DNA from: CAZVEE01 sp964625525
GTDB lineage: Bacteria; Pseudomonadota; Alphaproteobacteria; JAJFIK01
DNA: 64,000 bases
Assembly: GCA_964625525.1 (NCBI GenBank)
Contig: CAZVEE010000001.1
Location: 31,738-95,737 of the forward strand
Direction: 5' to 3'
Made by a program: the position numbers and the translations under genes. The notes beneath the pieces were generated by a model that worked only from the letters and a program-made list of their open reading frames with translations, was not told the origin of the DNA and ran no database searches. Shown piece by piece: positions 18,132 to 27,080 of the stretch (position 1 is the first letter of the stretch; every line of letters begins with the position of its first letter).

Positions 18132-19268
18132 ATGCCCTGGAAGAATCAAGGCGGCGGCAACTGGCAAAACGGCAACGGACGCGGTCCGTGGGGGCAGGGC
18201 CCCGGCGGCGGTGGCGCCGGCGGCGGCGATCAGACGCCGGACCTGGAAGATCTCATTCGCCGCGGGCAGGAGCGGTTCCGCTCCGTGACCGGTGGCGGTG
18301 GCGGCCTCAGCGGTGGCTTCATCTTCCTGATTTTCATCGCCCTGGTGCTCGTGTGGCTCGCGAGCGGCATTTACCGCGTCGGTGTCGATGAGCAGGGCGT
18401 GGTCACGCGCTTTGGCGAGCGCAGCCGTCTGACCGAGCCGGGCATCAACTATCACTTGCCCTGGCCCATTGAGGCGGTGCAGACGCCGAAAGTCACACAG
18501 CAGCGCAGCATCGATATCGGCTTTGTGGAGCGGCCCGGCGGCCAGCGCCAGGACCGGCGCGAGGAAAGCTTGATGCTGACCGGTGATGAGAACATTGTGG
18601 ATGTGGATTTCACCGTTCTGTGGGTGATTTCCAACGCCGCTGACTACCTCTTCAACATTCAGAACCCGGAAACGACCGTGCGCGACGTGGGCGAAAGCGC
18701 CATGCGCGAAGTGGTGGGCCGCACACAGCTGCAAAGCGCCCTGACCGAATCGCGCGGCCAGATCGAGGCGGAAGTGAAGGACCTGATCCAGGCGACGCTG
18801 GATGACTATGTGGCCGGTATCCGCATCACCGAAGTGCAGCTTCAGCAAGTGGATCCGCCCGGCGCCGTGATCGAAGCGTTCCGCGACGTGCAAGCCGCCC
18901 GTCAGGACCAGGAACGTCTGCGGAACCAGGCCGAGGCTTATGCCAACCGGATCATCCCGGAGGCGCGTGGTGAGGCCGAGCAGATCCTGCAGCAGGCCGA
19001 AGGCTACAAGCAGACCATCGTGGCCGATGCGCAGGGTGCCGCCCAACGCTTTGTGTCGATTTACGAAGAATACCGCCAGGCGCCGGACGTGACCCGCCGC
19101 CGCCTGTTCCTGGAGACCATGGAGCGGGTGTTCCAGGACATGAACAAAGTGGTGATTGACGACGAAGCGTCGGGATCGGGCGTCGTGCCGTATCTGCCGC
19201 TGCCGGAAGTGCAGCGCCGTTCACAGTCTGGCTCCGCCACGCAGTCCGGTCAGGGAGGCACGCAGTAA
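18132..19268 (+). CDS. hflK: FtsH modulator subunit HflK
   Basis: SPFH/prohibitin-family membrane protein that forms the HflKC cage around the AAA protease FtsH. 378 residues from MPWKNQGGGNWQ. A glycine/asparagine-rich cytoplasmic head (1-75), one transmembrane helix (FIFLIFIALVLVWLASGIY), the SPFH domain (VDEQGVVTRFG through about residue 270), then a long coiled-coil with EARGEAEQILQQAEGYKQ. A GAGGGA site sits about 8 nt before the ATG. The TAA ends 1 nt before the hflC start, so the subunits are translated together. Confidence 0.96.
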   Translation: MPWKNQGGGNWQNGNGRGPWGQGPGGGGAGGGDQTPDLEDLIRRGQERFRSVTGGGGGLSGGFIFLIFIALVLVWLASGIYRVGVDEQGVVTRFGERSRLTEPGINYHLPWPIEAVQTPKVTQQRSIDIGFVERPGGQRQDRREESLMLTGDENIVDVDFTVLWVISNAADYLFNIQNPETTVRDVGESAMREVVGRTQLQSALTESRGQIEAEVKDLIQATLDDYVAGIRITEVQLQQVDPPGAVIEAFRDVQAARQDQERLRNQAEAYANRIIPEARGEAEQILQQAEGYKQTIVADAQGAAQRFVSIYEEYRQAPDVTRRRLFLETMERVFQDMNKVVIDDEASGSGVVPYLPLPEVQRRSQSGSATQSGQGGTQ

Positions 19269-19269
19269 C

Positions 19270-20145
19270 ATGGCCCGTTGGTTTACCATTACGCTTTTCA
19301 TTATTGTCGGTTTGGGTCTGCTGCTGGTCTCCGGCACGGTGTTCACCGTTCACGAGACGCGTCAGGCGCTGGTGCTCCAGTTCGGGCAGATCGTGCGCGT
19401 GGTCCAGGACCCAGGCCTGAACTTCAAAGTGCCGTTCATCCAGAATGCGGTTTACCTCGACAGCCGGATTCTGGATTTGAACACGCCGCCTGAAGAAGTG
19501 CTGGCGTCGGACCAGAAGCGTCTGATCGTGGATGCCTTCGCCCGCTGGCGCATCACTGATCCGCTGCGCTTCTATCAGACCGTGAACAATGAGCGCGCGG
19601 CGCGGGGGCGACTGTCGACCTTCCTCAACACCAGTGTGCGCACCGAGTTGGCCGAGCAGGAATTCGCCACATTGCTGTCGGGTGAGCGCGCCGCGTTAAT
19701 GGTCACGATCCGCGATGACGTGAACGCCAAGGCGGCGGAAATCGGCGTGGAAATCGTGGATGTGCGGATCCGCCGGGCAGACCTGCCGGAAGCCAACTCG
19801 CAAGCCGTGTTCAGCCGCATGCAGACCGAGCGCGAACGCGAAGCGGCGGAAGCCCGCGCGCAAGGCCGCGAGATTGCGCAGCGCATTCGCTCTCGTGCGG
19901 ACCGGGAAGTGGCGGTGCTGCTCGCCGATTCGCGCCGCGACTCTGAAATCATCCGCGGTGAGGGTGATGCAGAGCGCAACAAGATCTTCGCCGATGCCTT
20001 TGGCCGTGATCCGGACTTCTTCGCCTTCTACCGGGCCATGCAAGCCTATGAGCGGGCGCTGCAATCCGGCGACACCACCATGGTGCTCTCGCCCAACAGC
20101 GAATTCTTCCGCTTCTTCGGCGATATCGAAGGTCGCGGTCGCTAA
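19270..20145 (+). CDS. hflC: FtsH modulator subunit HflC
   Basis: Partner of HflK in the HflKC complex regulating FtsH proteolysis. 291 residues from MARWFTITLF, with an N-terminal membrane anchor followed directly by the SPFH core (FTVHETRQALVLQFGQIVR ... VDAFARWRITDPLRFYQTV), the conserved RADLPEANSQAVFSRMQTERERE hinge and the DAERNKIFADAFGRDPDFFAFYRAMQAYE segment near the C-terminus. A strong Rho-independent terminator follows, marking the end of the hflKC operon. Confidence 0.96.
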   Translation: MARWFTITLFIIVGLGLLLVSGTVFTVHETRQALVLQFGQIVRVVQDPGLNFKVPFIQNAVYLDSRILDLNTPPEEVLASDQKRLIVDAFARWRITDPLRFYQTVNNERAARGRLSTFLNTSVRTELAEQEFATLLSGERAALMVTIRDDVNAKAAEIGVEIVDVRIRRADLPEANSQAVFSRMQTEREREAAEARAQGREIAQRIRSRADREVAVLLADSRRDSEIIRGEGDAERNKIFADAFGRDPDFFAFYRAMQAYERALQSGDTTMVLSPNSEFFRFFGDIEGRGR

Positions 20146-20175
20146 ACCAGGCGCTAAGACGACGTCAGATCCCTC

Positions 20176-20206
20176 AAGGGCCGGTCCAATAGGACCGGCC
20201 CTTTTC
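20176..20206 (+). terminator. Rho-independent terminator of hflKC
   Basis: Perfect 12-bp stem (AAGGGCCGGTCC at 20176-20187 with GGACCGGCCCTT at 20192-20203) around an AATA loop, followed by a short T run. It lies 31 bp after the hflC stop. Confidence 0.92.
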
Positions 20207-20349
20207 GTGTTTGGGGTACCAGGCGTTGATTGACAATTCGGACAATGGGCTCATATCCTGCAACCTAAGATGTAGGTAGGCGTCGGGAGTATGACTGTTA
20301 CGGGTCTCAGAGAGTTTCAGGTCAAAGCCATGTGAGGGGGGATAACCAC

Positions 20350-22146
20350 ATGCTTTTCCAAACGCACCATTCGTCAACCATGTCGCGTGCCCGCACCGGG
20401 GTACGCTTTTCCAAGCTTGCGGGGGTTTCAGCCCTGGCACTCGCGCTCACGATCCTGCCGCCTGCTAATGCTCAAGCCTCATTCCTGGCCACGGTAGGGT
20501 CCATGTGCGTGGCCGCCCCAGGAGCCTGCCTTGGCGCCGCCGGCGCAGCGCTCGGTGTGGTCAGCAGCGCCATCGATTTTGGCACCGCCGTTATCGGGTT
20601 GTCGGATGACGATACGCCGTCTCGCGCCAATGGTGTCACCCGCTCGGATATTGCTGGTCTGTCCTCGGCCCAGGCGCAAATCCGGACTCGCATCACCACG
20701 CTCGAAGCTCAGAATGCTGAGATCCTCACGGATCTCGCCGAGATCAGCCAAGCGCTGACCACATTTGAAAGCCGCACCATGCGCAGCCTCGCTGAAATGC
20801 GCGACCGGCTTTCTGAAATCCGCACAATCCTGCTGGCAATGCAGCAAGAGATGCGCGACGGCTTTGAAAACACCATGGCGGCCATCGACCGTCTTCCGCA
20901 GCGCGTGGCACAGGAAGTTGCGATCACGGCCTTACAGGTGCGTGTGGGCAGTGCCTTGCGGCGCGCGCGCTCTCTGGCCGGCCAAGCGAGCTTCGCAGCG
21001 CGCGAAGAGCGGCTGCGCCAGGAACTGGCCCTCGTCCAATCTGATCATCAACGCGCGCCGGATAGTGCGATGGCGATGGCGCCGCCAGTGGTCCTCGACG
21101 CTCAATATGTGATTGCCGATGACGCGGAGGCGTTGCGCCAGGACATCCGAAAGATTGCGGAGGACATGTCTGGTGTGGTCGATGTCGTCGACTGGGACAA
21201 CCGGGCCGTGACAGTTGATTACAGTCTGATGACGAATTACCGCAATTTGGTCGGTGTCTATTTTAGTCTGTATGCCTCAGAACTCGCCATGCTGCATCGG
21301 AATGAACGCGATTTCTCAGGAGACAGTCACGAGGTGATGGTAAGCCAGCTTGAGGAAACGCTGCAGACGTTCAAACAGGCGTCCAATTGGGATGGCACGA
21401 CCGACACGCTGGAACAAGCCCATCGCGAGATGCGGGGCCGGTTCATAGAAACCCTCCGTGGCGATGCGATCTCGTCGGTGCGCGGACAGGTGCTTGATGG
21501 AACATCCAGCGTCACGGTATGTGCTCGCGATGCCGAGAGCCTCTATGCGGCCAAGGTGACCCTGACCCTCACACCGGGCGTTCTGTCGGACCTATCTTTC
21601 GTCGATGTGGCGCCAGGCACTGTGGTGGCGCGCTACGAAGATGAGGCCAGCGCCGTGGCAGGCTGTGTGTCGGTCCCGGAGCAACGGGGCGGCGCCACCC
21701 AACAAGCGGCGGTGCGCGATACGGCGGAGGCTTATGCTCAGGCGTTCCAGCTCAACGCGCTTTATCTGAAATTCCTCGCGGTGCAGCACGATCTGTTCCG
21801 GGAGCTGGAGCGTGAACACGACCATTTGAGCGCCGAACTCACGCAACAGCGCCGGACGGCGCAGGAGGAGCCTTTCGCGGTGGCCGAGCGCGCCTTGCGT
21901 GTGGACTGCAGCTTCCGCGAGGATCCGCGCCTCAACAGCAATGGCGGTTCTCTGGTGGTCGAGCTTCGCGTCCGCCCCAATGGCCGGCTCGCAGACGTCG
22001 AGGTCTTGGAGCGTGACGGGGTCTCGGGCAGCGAGGGGTATCTTGCAACCCGTCTCCAGCGCAGCATGCGTTGCGGCCAGTATCGGCCCCGCCAAGTCAA
22101 CGGCGAGGATGTCTTCATCCGCCAGCGCGTGACCATTCACCTTTGA
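20350..22146 (+). CDS. large secreted coiled-coil protein with TonB-C-like terminal domain, unrecognised
   Basis: 598 residues from the ATG at 20350, which has AGGGGGG about 9 nt upstream; a GTG 18 nt earlier is less likely. A signal peptide (hydrophobic LAGVSALALALTILPPANA, ending AQA) is followed by a small hydrophobic Ala/Gly patch and a long helical region near 105-190 with heptad-like spacing. A central alpha/beta region carries two spaced cysteines. The last ~85 residues (VDCSFREDP, then VVELRVRPNGRLADVEVLER) have the strand-turn-strand pattern of TonB C-terminal or AgmX-type domains. No known family is recognised. It stands alone between the hflKC terminator and the degP-like gene. A periplasmic role is inferred. 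Confidence 0.75.
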   Translation: MLFQTHHSSTMSRARTGVRFSKLAGVSALALALTILPPANAQASFLATVGSMCVAAPGACLGAAGAALGVVSSAIDFGTAVIGLSDDDTPSRANGVTRSDIAGLSSAQAQIRTRITTLEAQNAEILTDLAEISQALTTFESRTMRSLAEMRDRLSEIRTILLAMQQEMRDGFENTMAAIDRLPQRVAQEVAITALQVRVGSALRRARSLAGQASFAAREERLRQELALVQSDHQRAPDSAMAMAPPVVLDAQYVIADDAEALRQDIRKIAEDMSGVVDVVDWDNRAVTVDYSLMTNYRNLVGVYFSLYASELAMLHRNERDFSGDSHEVMVSQLEETLQTFKQASNWDGTTDTLEQAHREMRGRFIETLRGDAISSVRGQVLDGTSSVTVCARDAESLYAAKVTLTLTPGVLSDLSFVDVAPGTVVARYEDEASAVAGCVSVPEQRGGATQQAAVRDTAEAYAQAFQLNALYLKFLAVQHDLFRELEREHDHLSAELTQQRRTAQEEPFAVAERALRVDCSFREDPRLNSNGGSLVVELRVRPNGRLADVEVLERDGVSGSEGYLATRLQRSMRCGQYRPRQVNGEDVFIRQRVTIHL

Positions 22147-22424
22147 GTGACGGTAACGCCTAAGCCAAACGGTTTGTCGCGAAAGACCAGCGGTTGGCCG
22201 CACCGGCACCGGCCCGGTGCGCCGCCGCCTGCGTGTGAGCCCTAAATGTGCCTTAATGGCGTGGCCGTTAGAACCATACCGATTGGGTTGAGGGAGCCGA
22301 TCGCGAAACCATAAGCGCTTTGGCGTGGCGGAGTGTTGTGTGGGCGGGAGAGCCGTGGCGGCACAGACTCTGATAGGCTTCGACCCCCTCGAATGGATGG
22401 GATGCACGAGGAGGACTAGAGATC

Positions 22425-23957
22425 GTGACACACCGGTATCGTCCCCAAACCGGCGCGCGGGCGCGTGCTGCGGTGGTTTCTCAGGCAGAGCGCACGGGGC
22501 CCGTGCGGCTGCTGATCGGGGGCCTCGCCCTCGTGGCGGCGCTTCTCTGGAGCGTCTCGGCGGTGTTGGCGCGGCCGGCGCCCGACAGCTTTGCCGATCT
22601 GGTGGAGGGCCTCTCCCCGGCGGTGGTGAACATTTCCACCACGCAGCGGGTGGGCGGTGAGGCCGGCGGCATGGGCCGTGGGCAAGGGCCGGGTGCAGGT
22701 CCGGGCGATTCGCCCTTCGATGAGTTTTTCCGGGAGTTTTTCGGCGACCGGCTGCCCCGGGGTGGAGAGCGCGAAGTGCGCTCGCTGGGCTCGGGCTTTG
22801 TGATTGATCCCTCGGGCTACATCGTCACCAACAATCACGTGGTGGGCGAAGCCACCGGGATCCAGGTGACGTTCAGCAACGACTTGGTGTTGGATGCCAC
22901 CGTGGTGGGCAATGACGAAGCCACGGATCTGGCGGTCATCAAGGTCAATCACGACGAACCGCTCCCCCATGTCAGCTTCGGCAATTCCGACACGGCGCGC
23001 GTGGGCGATTGGGTCATGGCCATCGGCAATCCCTTTGGCTTGGGCGGTTCGGTGTCGGCCGGCATCGTGTCGGCGCGCAACCGCAATATCGGCGCCGGTC
23101 GGTATGACGACTTCATCCAGACGGATGCGGCCATCAATCGCGGCAATTCGGGGGGGCCGTTGTTCAACACGGCCGGCGAGGTGATCGGTGTAAACACTGT
23201 CATCATCACACCCACCGGCGCGTCCGTGGGCGTGGGCTTTGCAATTTCGTCGGCACTGGCACGCGGTGTGGTGGACCAGCTCATCGAATTTGGCGAGACC
23301 CGCCGGGGCTGGCTCGGTGTTCAGATCCAGCGCGTTAATGAGGACATCGCCGAAAGCTTTGGTCTGGCGGATGCCAAGGGCGCGGTTGTGTCCGGCGTCA
23401 GCCAGGGCAGCCCGGCGGCCGCCGGCGGCGTGCAGATGGGCGATGTGATCCTGAGCTTTGACGGCGAAACGGTCGGCAATGAACGGGATCTGTCACGCAT
23501 CGTGGCCGGCACACCCATTGGCAAGAGCGTCTCGGTGGTGGTCTGGCGGGAAGGCGCGCGGCGCACGCTGAGCGTGGAAATTGGCGAGCTGAACGAGGAA
23601 AAACTCGCCAATTTCCGCCCTGTGGGAGCCTCGGGCGGTGAAAGCGGCGCAGAGCGGGAGCTGACCAATCTGGGCGTGACCTTAAGTGAGCTTGATGAGC
23701 GGCTGCGGGATCGCTTCGATGTGTCCGAGAGCATCACTGGTGTGCTGGTGACAGAGGTCGATCCGGATGGTCCTGCCTCGGGCCAGCTCTATCGGGGCGA
23801 TGTGATTGTCCAGGTCCAGCAAACGGACGTGACCGCGCCGTCTGAGGTGGAAGACAAGCTGACCAGCCGCAATACGGCGTCGGAAAAACCGGTGCTGTTC
23901 CTGGTGAACCGGGGCGGGCAGTTGACCTTCGTGGCGTTTCGGCCCGAGGACGGCTGA
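22425..23957 (+). CDS. degP: Do/DegP-family periplasmic serine protease with two PDZ domains
   Basis: Envelope quality-control protease of the HtrA family, 510 residues, GTG start with GGAGGA upstream. N-terminal membrane or signal segment (LLIGGLALVAALLWSVSAVLA). Trypsin-like domain with His138 (TNNHVV), Asp168 (ATDLAV) and Ser242 in NRGNSGGPLF; the common form is NPGNSGGPL, so Pro is replaced by Arg. PDZ1 begins at RRGWLGVQIQ and PDZ2 lies near 415-500. A flexible Gly-rich loop with FDEFFREFFGD precedes the catalytic His. The hflKC-degP neighbourhood is common in alphaproteobacteria, here interrupted by the 598-residue gene. Confidence 0.93.
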   Translation: MTHRYRPQTGARARAAVVSQAERTGPVRLLIGGLALVAALLWSVSAVLARPAPDSFADLVEGLSPAVVNISTTQRVGGEAGGMGRGQGPGAGPGDSPFDEFFREFFGDRLPRGGEREVRSLGSGFVIDPSGYIVTNNHVVGEATGIQVTFSNDLVLDATVVGNDEATDLAVIKVNHDEPLPHVSFGNSDTARVGDWVMAIGNPFGLGGSVSAGIVSARNRNIGAGRYDDFIQTDAAINRGNSGGPLFNTAGEVIGVNTVIITPTGASVGVGFAISSALARGVVDQLIEFGETRRGWLGVQIQRVNEDIAESFGLADAKGAVVSGVSQGSPAAAGGVQMGDVILSFDGETVGNERDLSRIVAGTPIGKSVSVVVWREGARRTLSVEIGELNEEKLANFRPVGASGGESGAERELTNLGVTLSELDERLRDRFDVSESITGVLVTEVDPDGPASGQLYRGDVIVQVQQTDVTAPSEVEDKLTSRNTASEKPVLFLVNRGGQLTFVAFRPEDG

Positions 23958-23984
23958 GCCGATCCCCTGACCATGTGACGAGCG

Positions 23985-24020
23985 ACCGGGCGTCTTCCAC
24001 AAGGGGGCGCCCGGTTTGCA
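23985..24020 (+). terminator. candidate terminator after the degP-like gene
   Basis: Inverted repeat ACCGGGCG (23985-23992) and CGCCCGGT (24008-24015) with a 15-nt loop, followed by TTTGCATTT. It lies 28 bp after the stop. The U-run is weak. Confidence 0.5.
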
Positions 24021-24136
24021 TTTGGACGGTGCCGTTAGTGGCAAAAAACCGTCCGGTGTGAAGAGGATGTCATCAATCCGCGTCTTTCCCCTGTGCCATT
24101 TCGGGTCTACGCTAGGACCTGAGATGAGGAGGGATC

Positions 24137-24838
24137 ATGACGCAACGGATGGCACCCGTTCCTTATGAGTCCACGGCGCGGTCCGCGGTGAGCGATGCCG
24201 GGGCCGTGGTCGGGCCACCCTTGGCGCCCGGTTTCTCCGAGCGGGTCTTTTCCGATGATTTCTCGCCCGAGGTGGTGCCTTTGCTGCGCACGGGCCCTTT
24301 TGCAGGGCTACGCCGGGCCTTGGGGCTGTTTCTGATCACCGTGGCGCCGGCACTCAATGCGGGGCTGCTGCTGTGCCTGTTTTCCGGTCGTTTTGAGTGG
24401 ACACCGCTGTTCCAGAGCTTGCTCGGACAAGTGCATGCGGCGGCGGTGGGGCTCTGGTCCTGGCTGCCCTTCGCTGTCACGGGGCGCGGTGCGCTGTTTC
24501 TGACCCTCTTTGCCGTGTTGATGCTGCCGTTGAGCCTGCATCTGTCCATGAGCGGCAGTCTGGCCGCGCGGGAGCGGCGGTGGACTGACGCGGCGGGATA
24601 TGCGCTTTATCTGGCGGTAGCGACCTTTGTGGGCATCGGCGTGGCGGTGAATGCGGCGGTGATTGTCGAGAATTTCTGGTTCATGTGGCTCGTCGCCTTT
24701 TTCATCGGCGTTTCGCTCATTCTGGTGGCGCTGGAGGATGGTCCGTTATTTGACCGTTATCTGGCCCAGCTGTGCCTGACCATCCTGTTGTTTACGGCGG
24801 GGATGGGCGTTGGCGTGCCGGCAGGCCTCTTCAGGTAG
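24137..24838 (+). CDS. integral membrane protein of unknown function
   Basis: 233 residues. A soluble N-terminal segment of about 55 residues containing FSDDFSPEVVPLLRTGPF is followed by about five hydrophobic helices (near 58-82, 95-115, 118-135, 150-178, 180-200, and a terminal one). No family motif is recognised. GAGGAGG precedes the ATG. It stands alone between the degP terminator and a 15-bp tandem repeat. Only an inner-membrane location can be supported. Confidence 0.7.
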   Translation: MTQRMAPVPYESTARSAVSDAGAVVGPPLAPGFSERVFSDDFSPEVVPLLRTGPFAGLRRALGLFLITVAPALNAGLLLCLFSGRFEWTPLFQSLLGQVHAAAVGLWSWLPFAVTGRGALFLTLFAVLMLPLSLHLSMSGSLAARERRWTDAAGYALYLAVATFVGIGVAVNAAVIVENFWFMWLVAFFIGVSLILVALEDGPLFDRYLAQLCLTILLFTAGMGVGVPAGLFR

Positions 24839-24869
24839 GGCCCTGCGCGCCGTTTCACTCAAGACCAGG

Positions 24870-24944
24870 TCATTGAAACGGCTCTCATTGAAACGGCTCT
24901 CATTGAAACGGCTCTCATTGAAATGGCTCTCATTGAAATGGCTC
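24870..24944 (+). repeat. five tandem copies of a 15-bp unit
   Basis: TCATTGAAACGGCTC repeated five times without gaps. The first three copies are identical and the last two carry a C-to-T change (AAATGG). The array lies between the membrane protein stop and the serB stop. Being a multiple of three, it reads as pentapeptide repeats in open frames on both strands, but none of those frames resembles a gene. Confidence 0.95.
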
Positions 24945-25004
24945 TCAGTCCTTGGTTTGGCGCGCTTTCCCGGCGACAAACCACACCGGTGTCCGAAAAG
25001 CGCT

Positions 25005-25922
25005 CTAGGCGCCACGCCCGGCGAACTCCGCCTGCTTGAAGCCCTGCAAATAAAGGAGCGCCGTTAAGTCGCCGTGGTCGATGCGCACATGCGCTTCTGC
25101 TGCAACAGCGGGTTTGGCGTGATACGCGACGCCTGTGCCGGCCGCGCCGAGCATGGCCAAGTCATTGGCGCCGTCGCCCACCGCCATGGTTTCCGGCACC
25201 AGAATATCCCTCTGGGTGGCGATGGCCTGAAGCGCATAGGCCTTGGCCTGACGTCCAAGCACCGGCGGGACAACCTTCCCCGTGAGCTTGCCGTTCGCAT
25301 CCACATCCAGCTCGTTGGCCTGGGTCCAGTGAAAGCCCAGCGCTTCGCCGACCCGTTCGGTGAAGAAGGAAAAGCCGCCGGAAACCAGCGCGGTAAAGGC
25401 ACCATGGGCACGCATGGTGGCGACCAGGACCTGCGCGCCCGGCGTGAAGCGGACCCGGTCCGCGTAGACGCCCTCCAGGCGTTCGGTGTCGAGGCCTTTG
25501 AGCAAGGAGACCCGCTCGTTCAGCGCGGCCTCGAAATCCAGGTCACCATTCATGGCCCGCTCGGTGATGGCGGAGACCTCGGCTCGAATGCCGATCAGGT
25601 CGGCGATTTCGTCGATGCACTCCACGGCAATCATGGTGGAATCCATGTCCGCGACCAGCAGCCGCTTGCGCCGGGTGCGCGCATGCTGGATAGCCATATC
25701 GAGCGGGGCGGTGGCCAGCGCCGTGCGTAAGGCGGTCATGGTCGGCGCGAGGTCCGCCTGCGGCACCTGACAGGGAATGTCGCAAGCGACGTCGGGGGCC
25801 AGCCATTGCGGCTCACCAGTGGCCGTCCCCCCATCTTCTAGGGCCGCGCGGGCTTGGGTGATCAAGCTGTCGCTCAGCGCCGGATCGGACGGGTTTGAGA
25901 TCAGCGTGACGATATGGGCCAT
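25005..25922 (-). CDS. serB: phosphoserine phosphatase
   Basis: Last step of serine biosynthesis: dephosphorylates O-phospho-L-serine. 305 residues from MAHIVTLISNP. An N-terminal ACT-like regulatory region (1-80) is followed by a HAD-type catalytic domain: nucleophile Asp92 in DMDSTM (DxDxT), the substrate glutamate in VECIDE, motif II serine in ALVSGGFSFFTE, and motif IV GDGANDLAML. The open frame continues 34 codons upstream into the miaA region, but the family start is at 25922. It diverges from miaA with only 49 bp between start codons. Confidence 0.95.
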   Translation of the reverse strand: MAHIVTLISNPSDPALSDSLITQARAALEDGGTATGEPQWLAPDVACDIPCQVPQADLAPTMTALRTALATAPLDMAIQHARTRRKRLLVADMDSTMIAVECIDEIADLIGIRAEVSAITERAMNGDLDFEAALNERVSLLKGLDTERLEGVYADRVRFTPGAQVLVATMRAHGAFTALVSGGFSFFTERVGEALGFHWTQANELDVDANGKLTGKVVPPVLGRQAKAYALQAIATQRDILVPETMAVGDGANDLAMLGAAGTGVAYHAKPAVAAEAHVRIDHGDLTALLYLQGFKQAEFAGRGA

Positions 25923-25971
25923 GGGCTGGGTCCGGACAGTTGTGCGCGCGGTGAAACAGGAAAGGACGGCC

Positions 25972-26901
25972 ATGACGGAAGGCGTCCGCACGGTGCTTAT
26001 CGCAGGGCCGACCGCGAGCGGCAAGTCCGCGCTGGCGCTGCGCCTCGCCGCGCGCTGGGGGGGCGTGATCGTGAATGCCGACAGTATGCAGGTGTATAGC
26101 GATCTGCGCGTGTTGACCGCCCGGCCAAGCGCTGCGGAAGAGGCGCAAGCGCCGCATCGACTTTACGGCGTGCTCGACGGCGCGCAGCGCTGCTCGGCGG
26201 GCGCCTATGCGGCGCTTGCGCGCGAGACGCTGGAGACGCTGGCGCGGGCGGGGAAGCGGGCGATCCTTGTCGGGGGGACGGGGCTCTATTTTCGCGCGCT
26301 CACCGAGGGGTTGTCGCCCATGCCCGCCATTGCGCCCAGCGTCAAGGCCCAGGCGGCGGACCTCTTAAGCGAGAGCGGGGCTGCGGGGTTGCATGCCTGG
26401 CTGCTGGAGCGCGATCCCCAAAGCGCCGCTGGAGTGCGGCCATCGGATCCCCAACGGCTGTTGCGGGCCGCGGAACTGCTATTGGCGACGGGTGAGGGGC
26501 TTGCCGCCTGGCAGGCGCGCCCGGGGCAGCCGGTGTTAGCTGGCGCGCCGGTGCAGGTGGTGTTGAGCGCGCCGCGCGCCTGGCTTCATGCTCGCGCCGA
26601 GGCACGCTTTGCCGCCATGCTTGCGGCCGGCGCCGTGGCGGAAGTCGAGGCGCTGCGCGCCCGCGCCCTCGATCCGGGGCTACCGGTGATGAAGGCAGTC
26701 GGCGTGCCGGAACTAAGCGCCTATCTGGACGGCGCGCTGGATCTGGAGAGCGCCGGTTCCCGCGCAGCGATCGCGACCCGCCAGTTCATCAAGCGCCAGG
26801 AGACATGGTTCCGTAATCAGATGGGCGCCTGGGCTCGGGTGCCTGCAGATGATCCCGATAGCGCCTTGGCGGCGCTGGAGAAAATGCTGTCCGTGCATTG
26901 A
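25972..26901 (+). CDS. miaA: tRNA dimethylallyltransferase
   Basis: Adds a dimethylallyl group to N6 of A37 in tRNAs reading UNN codons. 309 residues from MTEGVRTVLIAGP. P-loop AGPTASGKSALA near residue 11, the DSMQVYSDLRVLTARPS substrate segment, VGGTGLYFRALTEGLSPMP, and the C-terminal KAVGVPELSAYLDG and RQFIKRQETWFRNQ tRNA-binding region. AGGAAAGGA precedes the ATG; the frame extends far upstream on the opposite side of serB and is not coding there. Divergent from serB. Confidence 0.95.
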   Translation: MTEGVRTVLIAGPTASGKSALALRLAARWGGVIVNADSMQVYSDLRVLTARPSAAEEAQAPHRLYGVLDGAQRCSAGAYAALARETLETLARAGKRAILVGGTGLYFRALTEGLSPMPAIAPSVKAQAADLLSESGAAGLHAWLLERDPQSAAGVRPSDPQRLLRAAELLLATGEGLAAWQARPGQPVLAGAPVQVVLSAPRAWLHARAEARFAAMLAAGAVAEVEALRARALDPGLPVMKAVGVPELSAYLDGALDLESAGSRAAIATRQFIKRQETWFRNQMGAWARVPADDPDSALAALEKMLSVH

Positions 26902-26974
26902 CCTGGCAACCTCTCTCCGCCACAGTGCGCATTATTCGGGATATCCGGGCGCCTTGTACCGCAGCGGATATCGT

Positions 26975-27013
26975 CAGACAGGCGAGACGCGCAACAGACA
27001 GGCGAGACGCGCA
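26975..27013 (+). repeat. 19-bp direct repeat, two copies
   Basis: CAGACAGGCGAGACGCGCA occurs at 26975-26993 and again at 26995-27013, separated by one base (period 20). It lies in the non-coding stretch after miaA. Confidence 0.95.
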
Positions 27014-27047
27014 CTGGAATAGCTTGGCCGACTTGGCTCAAGCCTCT

Positions 27048-27080
27048 AAAGCGCCATCGGACCTCCAAAGCGCCATCGGA
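27048..27080 (+). repeat. 14-bp direct repeat, two copies
   Basis: AAAGCGCCATCGGA at 27048-27061 and at 27067-27080 (period 19), shortly after the 19-bp direct repeat and in the same non-coding stretch. Confidence 0.95.

Noticed and set aside
22200..22230. GC-rich inverted repeat (GCACCGG / CCGGTGC) after the 598-residue gene
   Set aside because: No T run follows, and the stem is ambiguous, so a terminator is not supported.
24810..25067. Open frame encoding SLKRL pentapeptides
   Set aside because: It arises from the 15-bp tandem repeat; it overlaps the serB 3' end and has no start signal.
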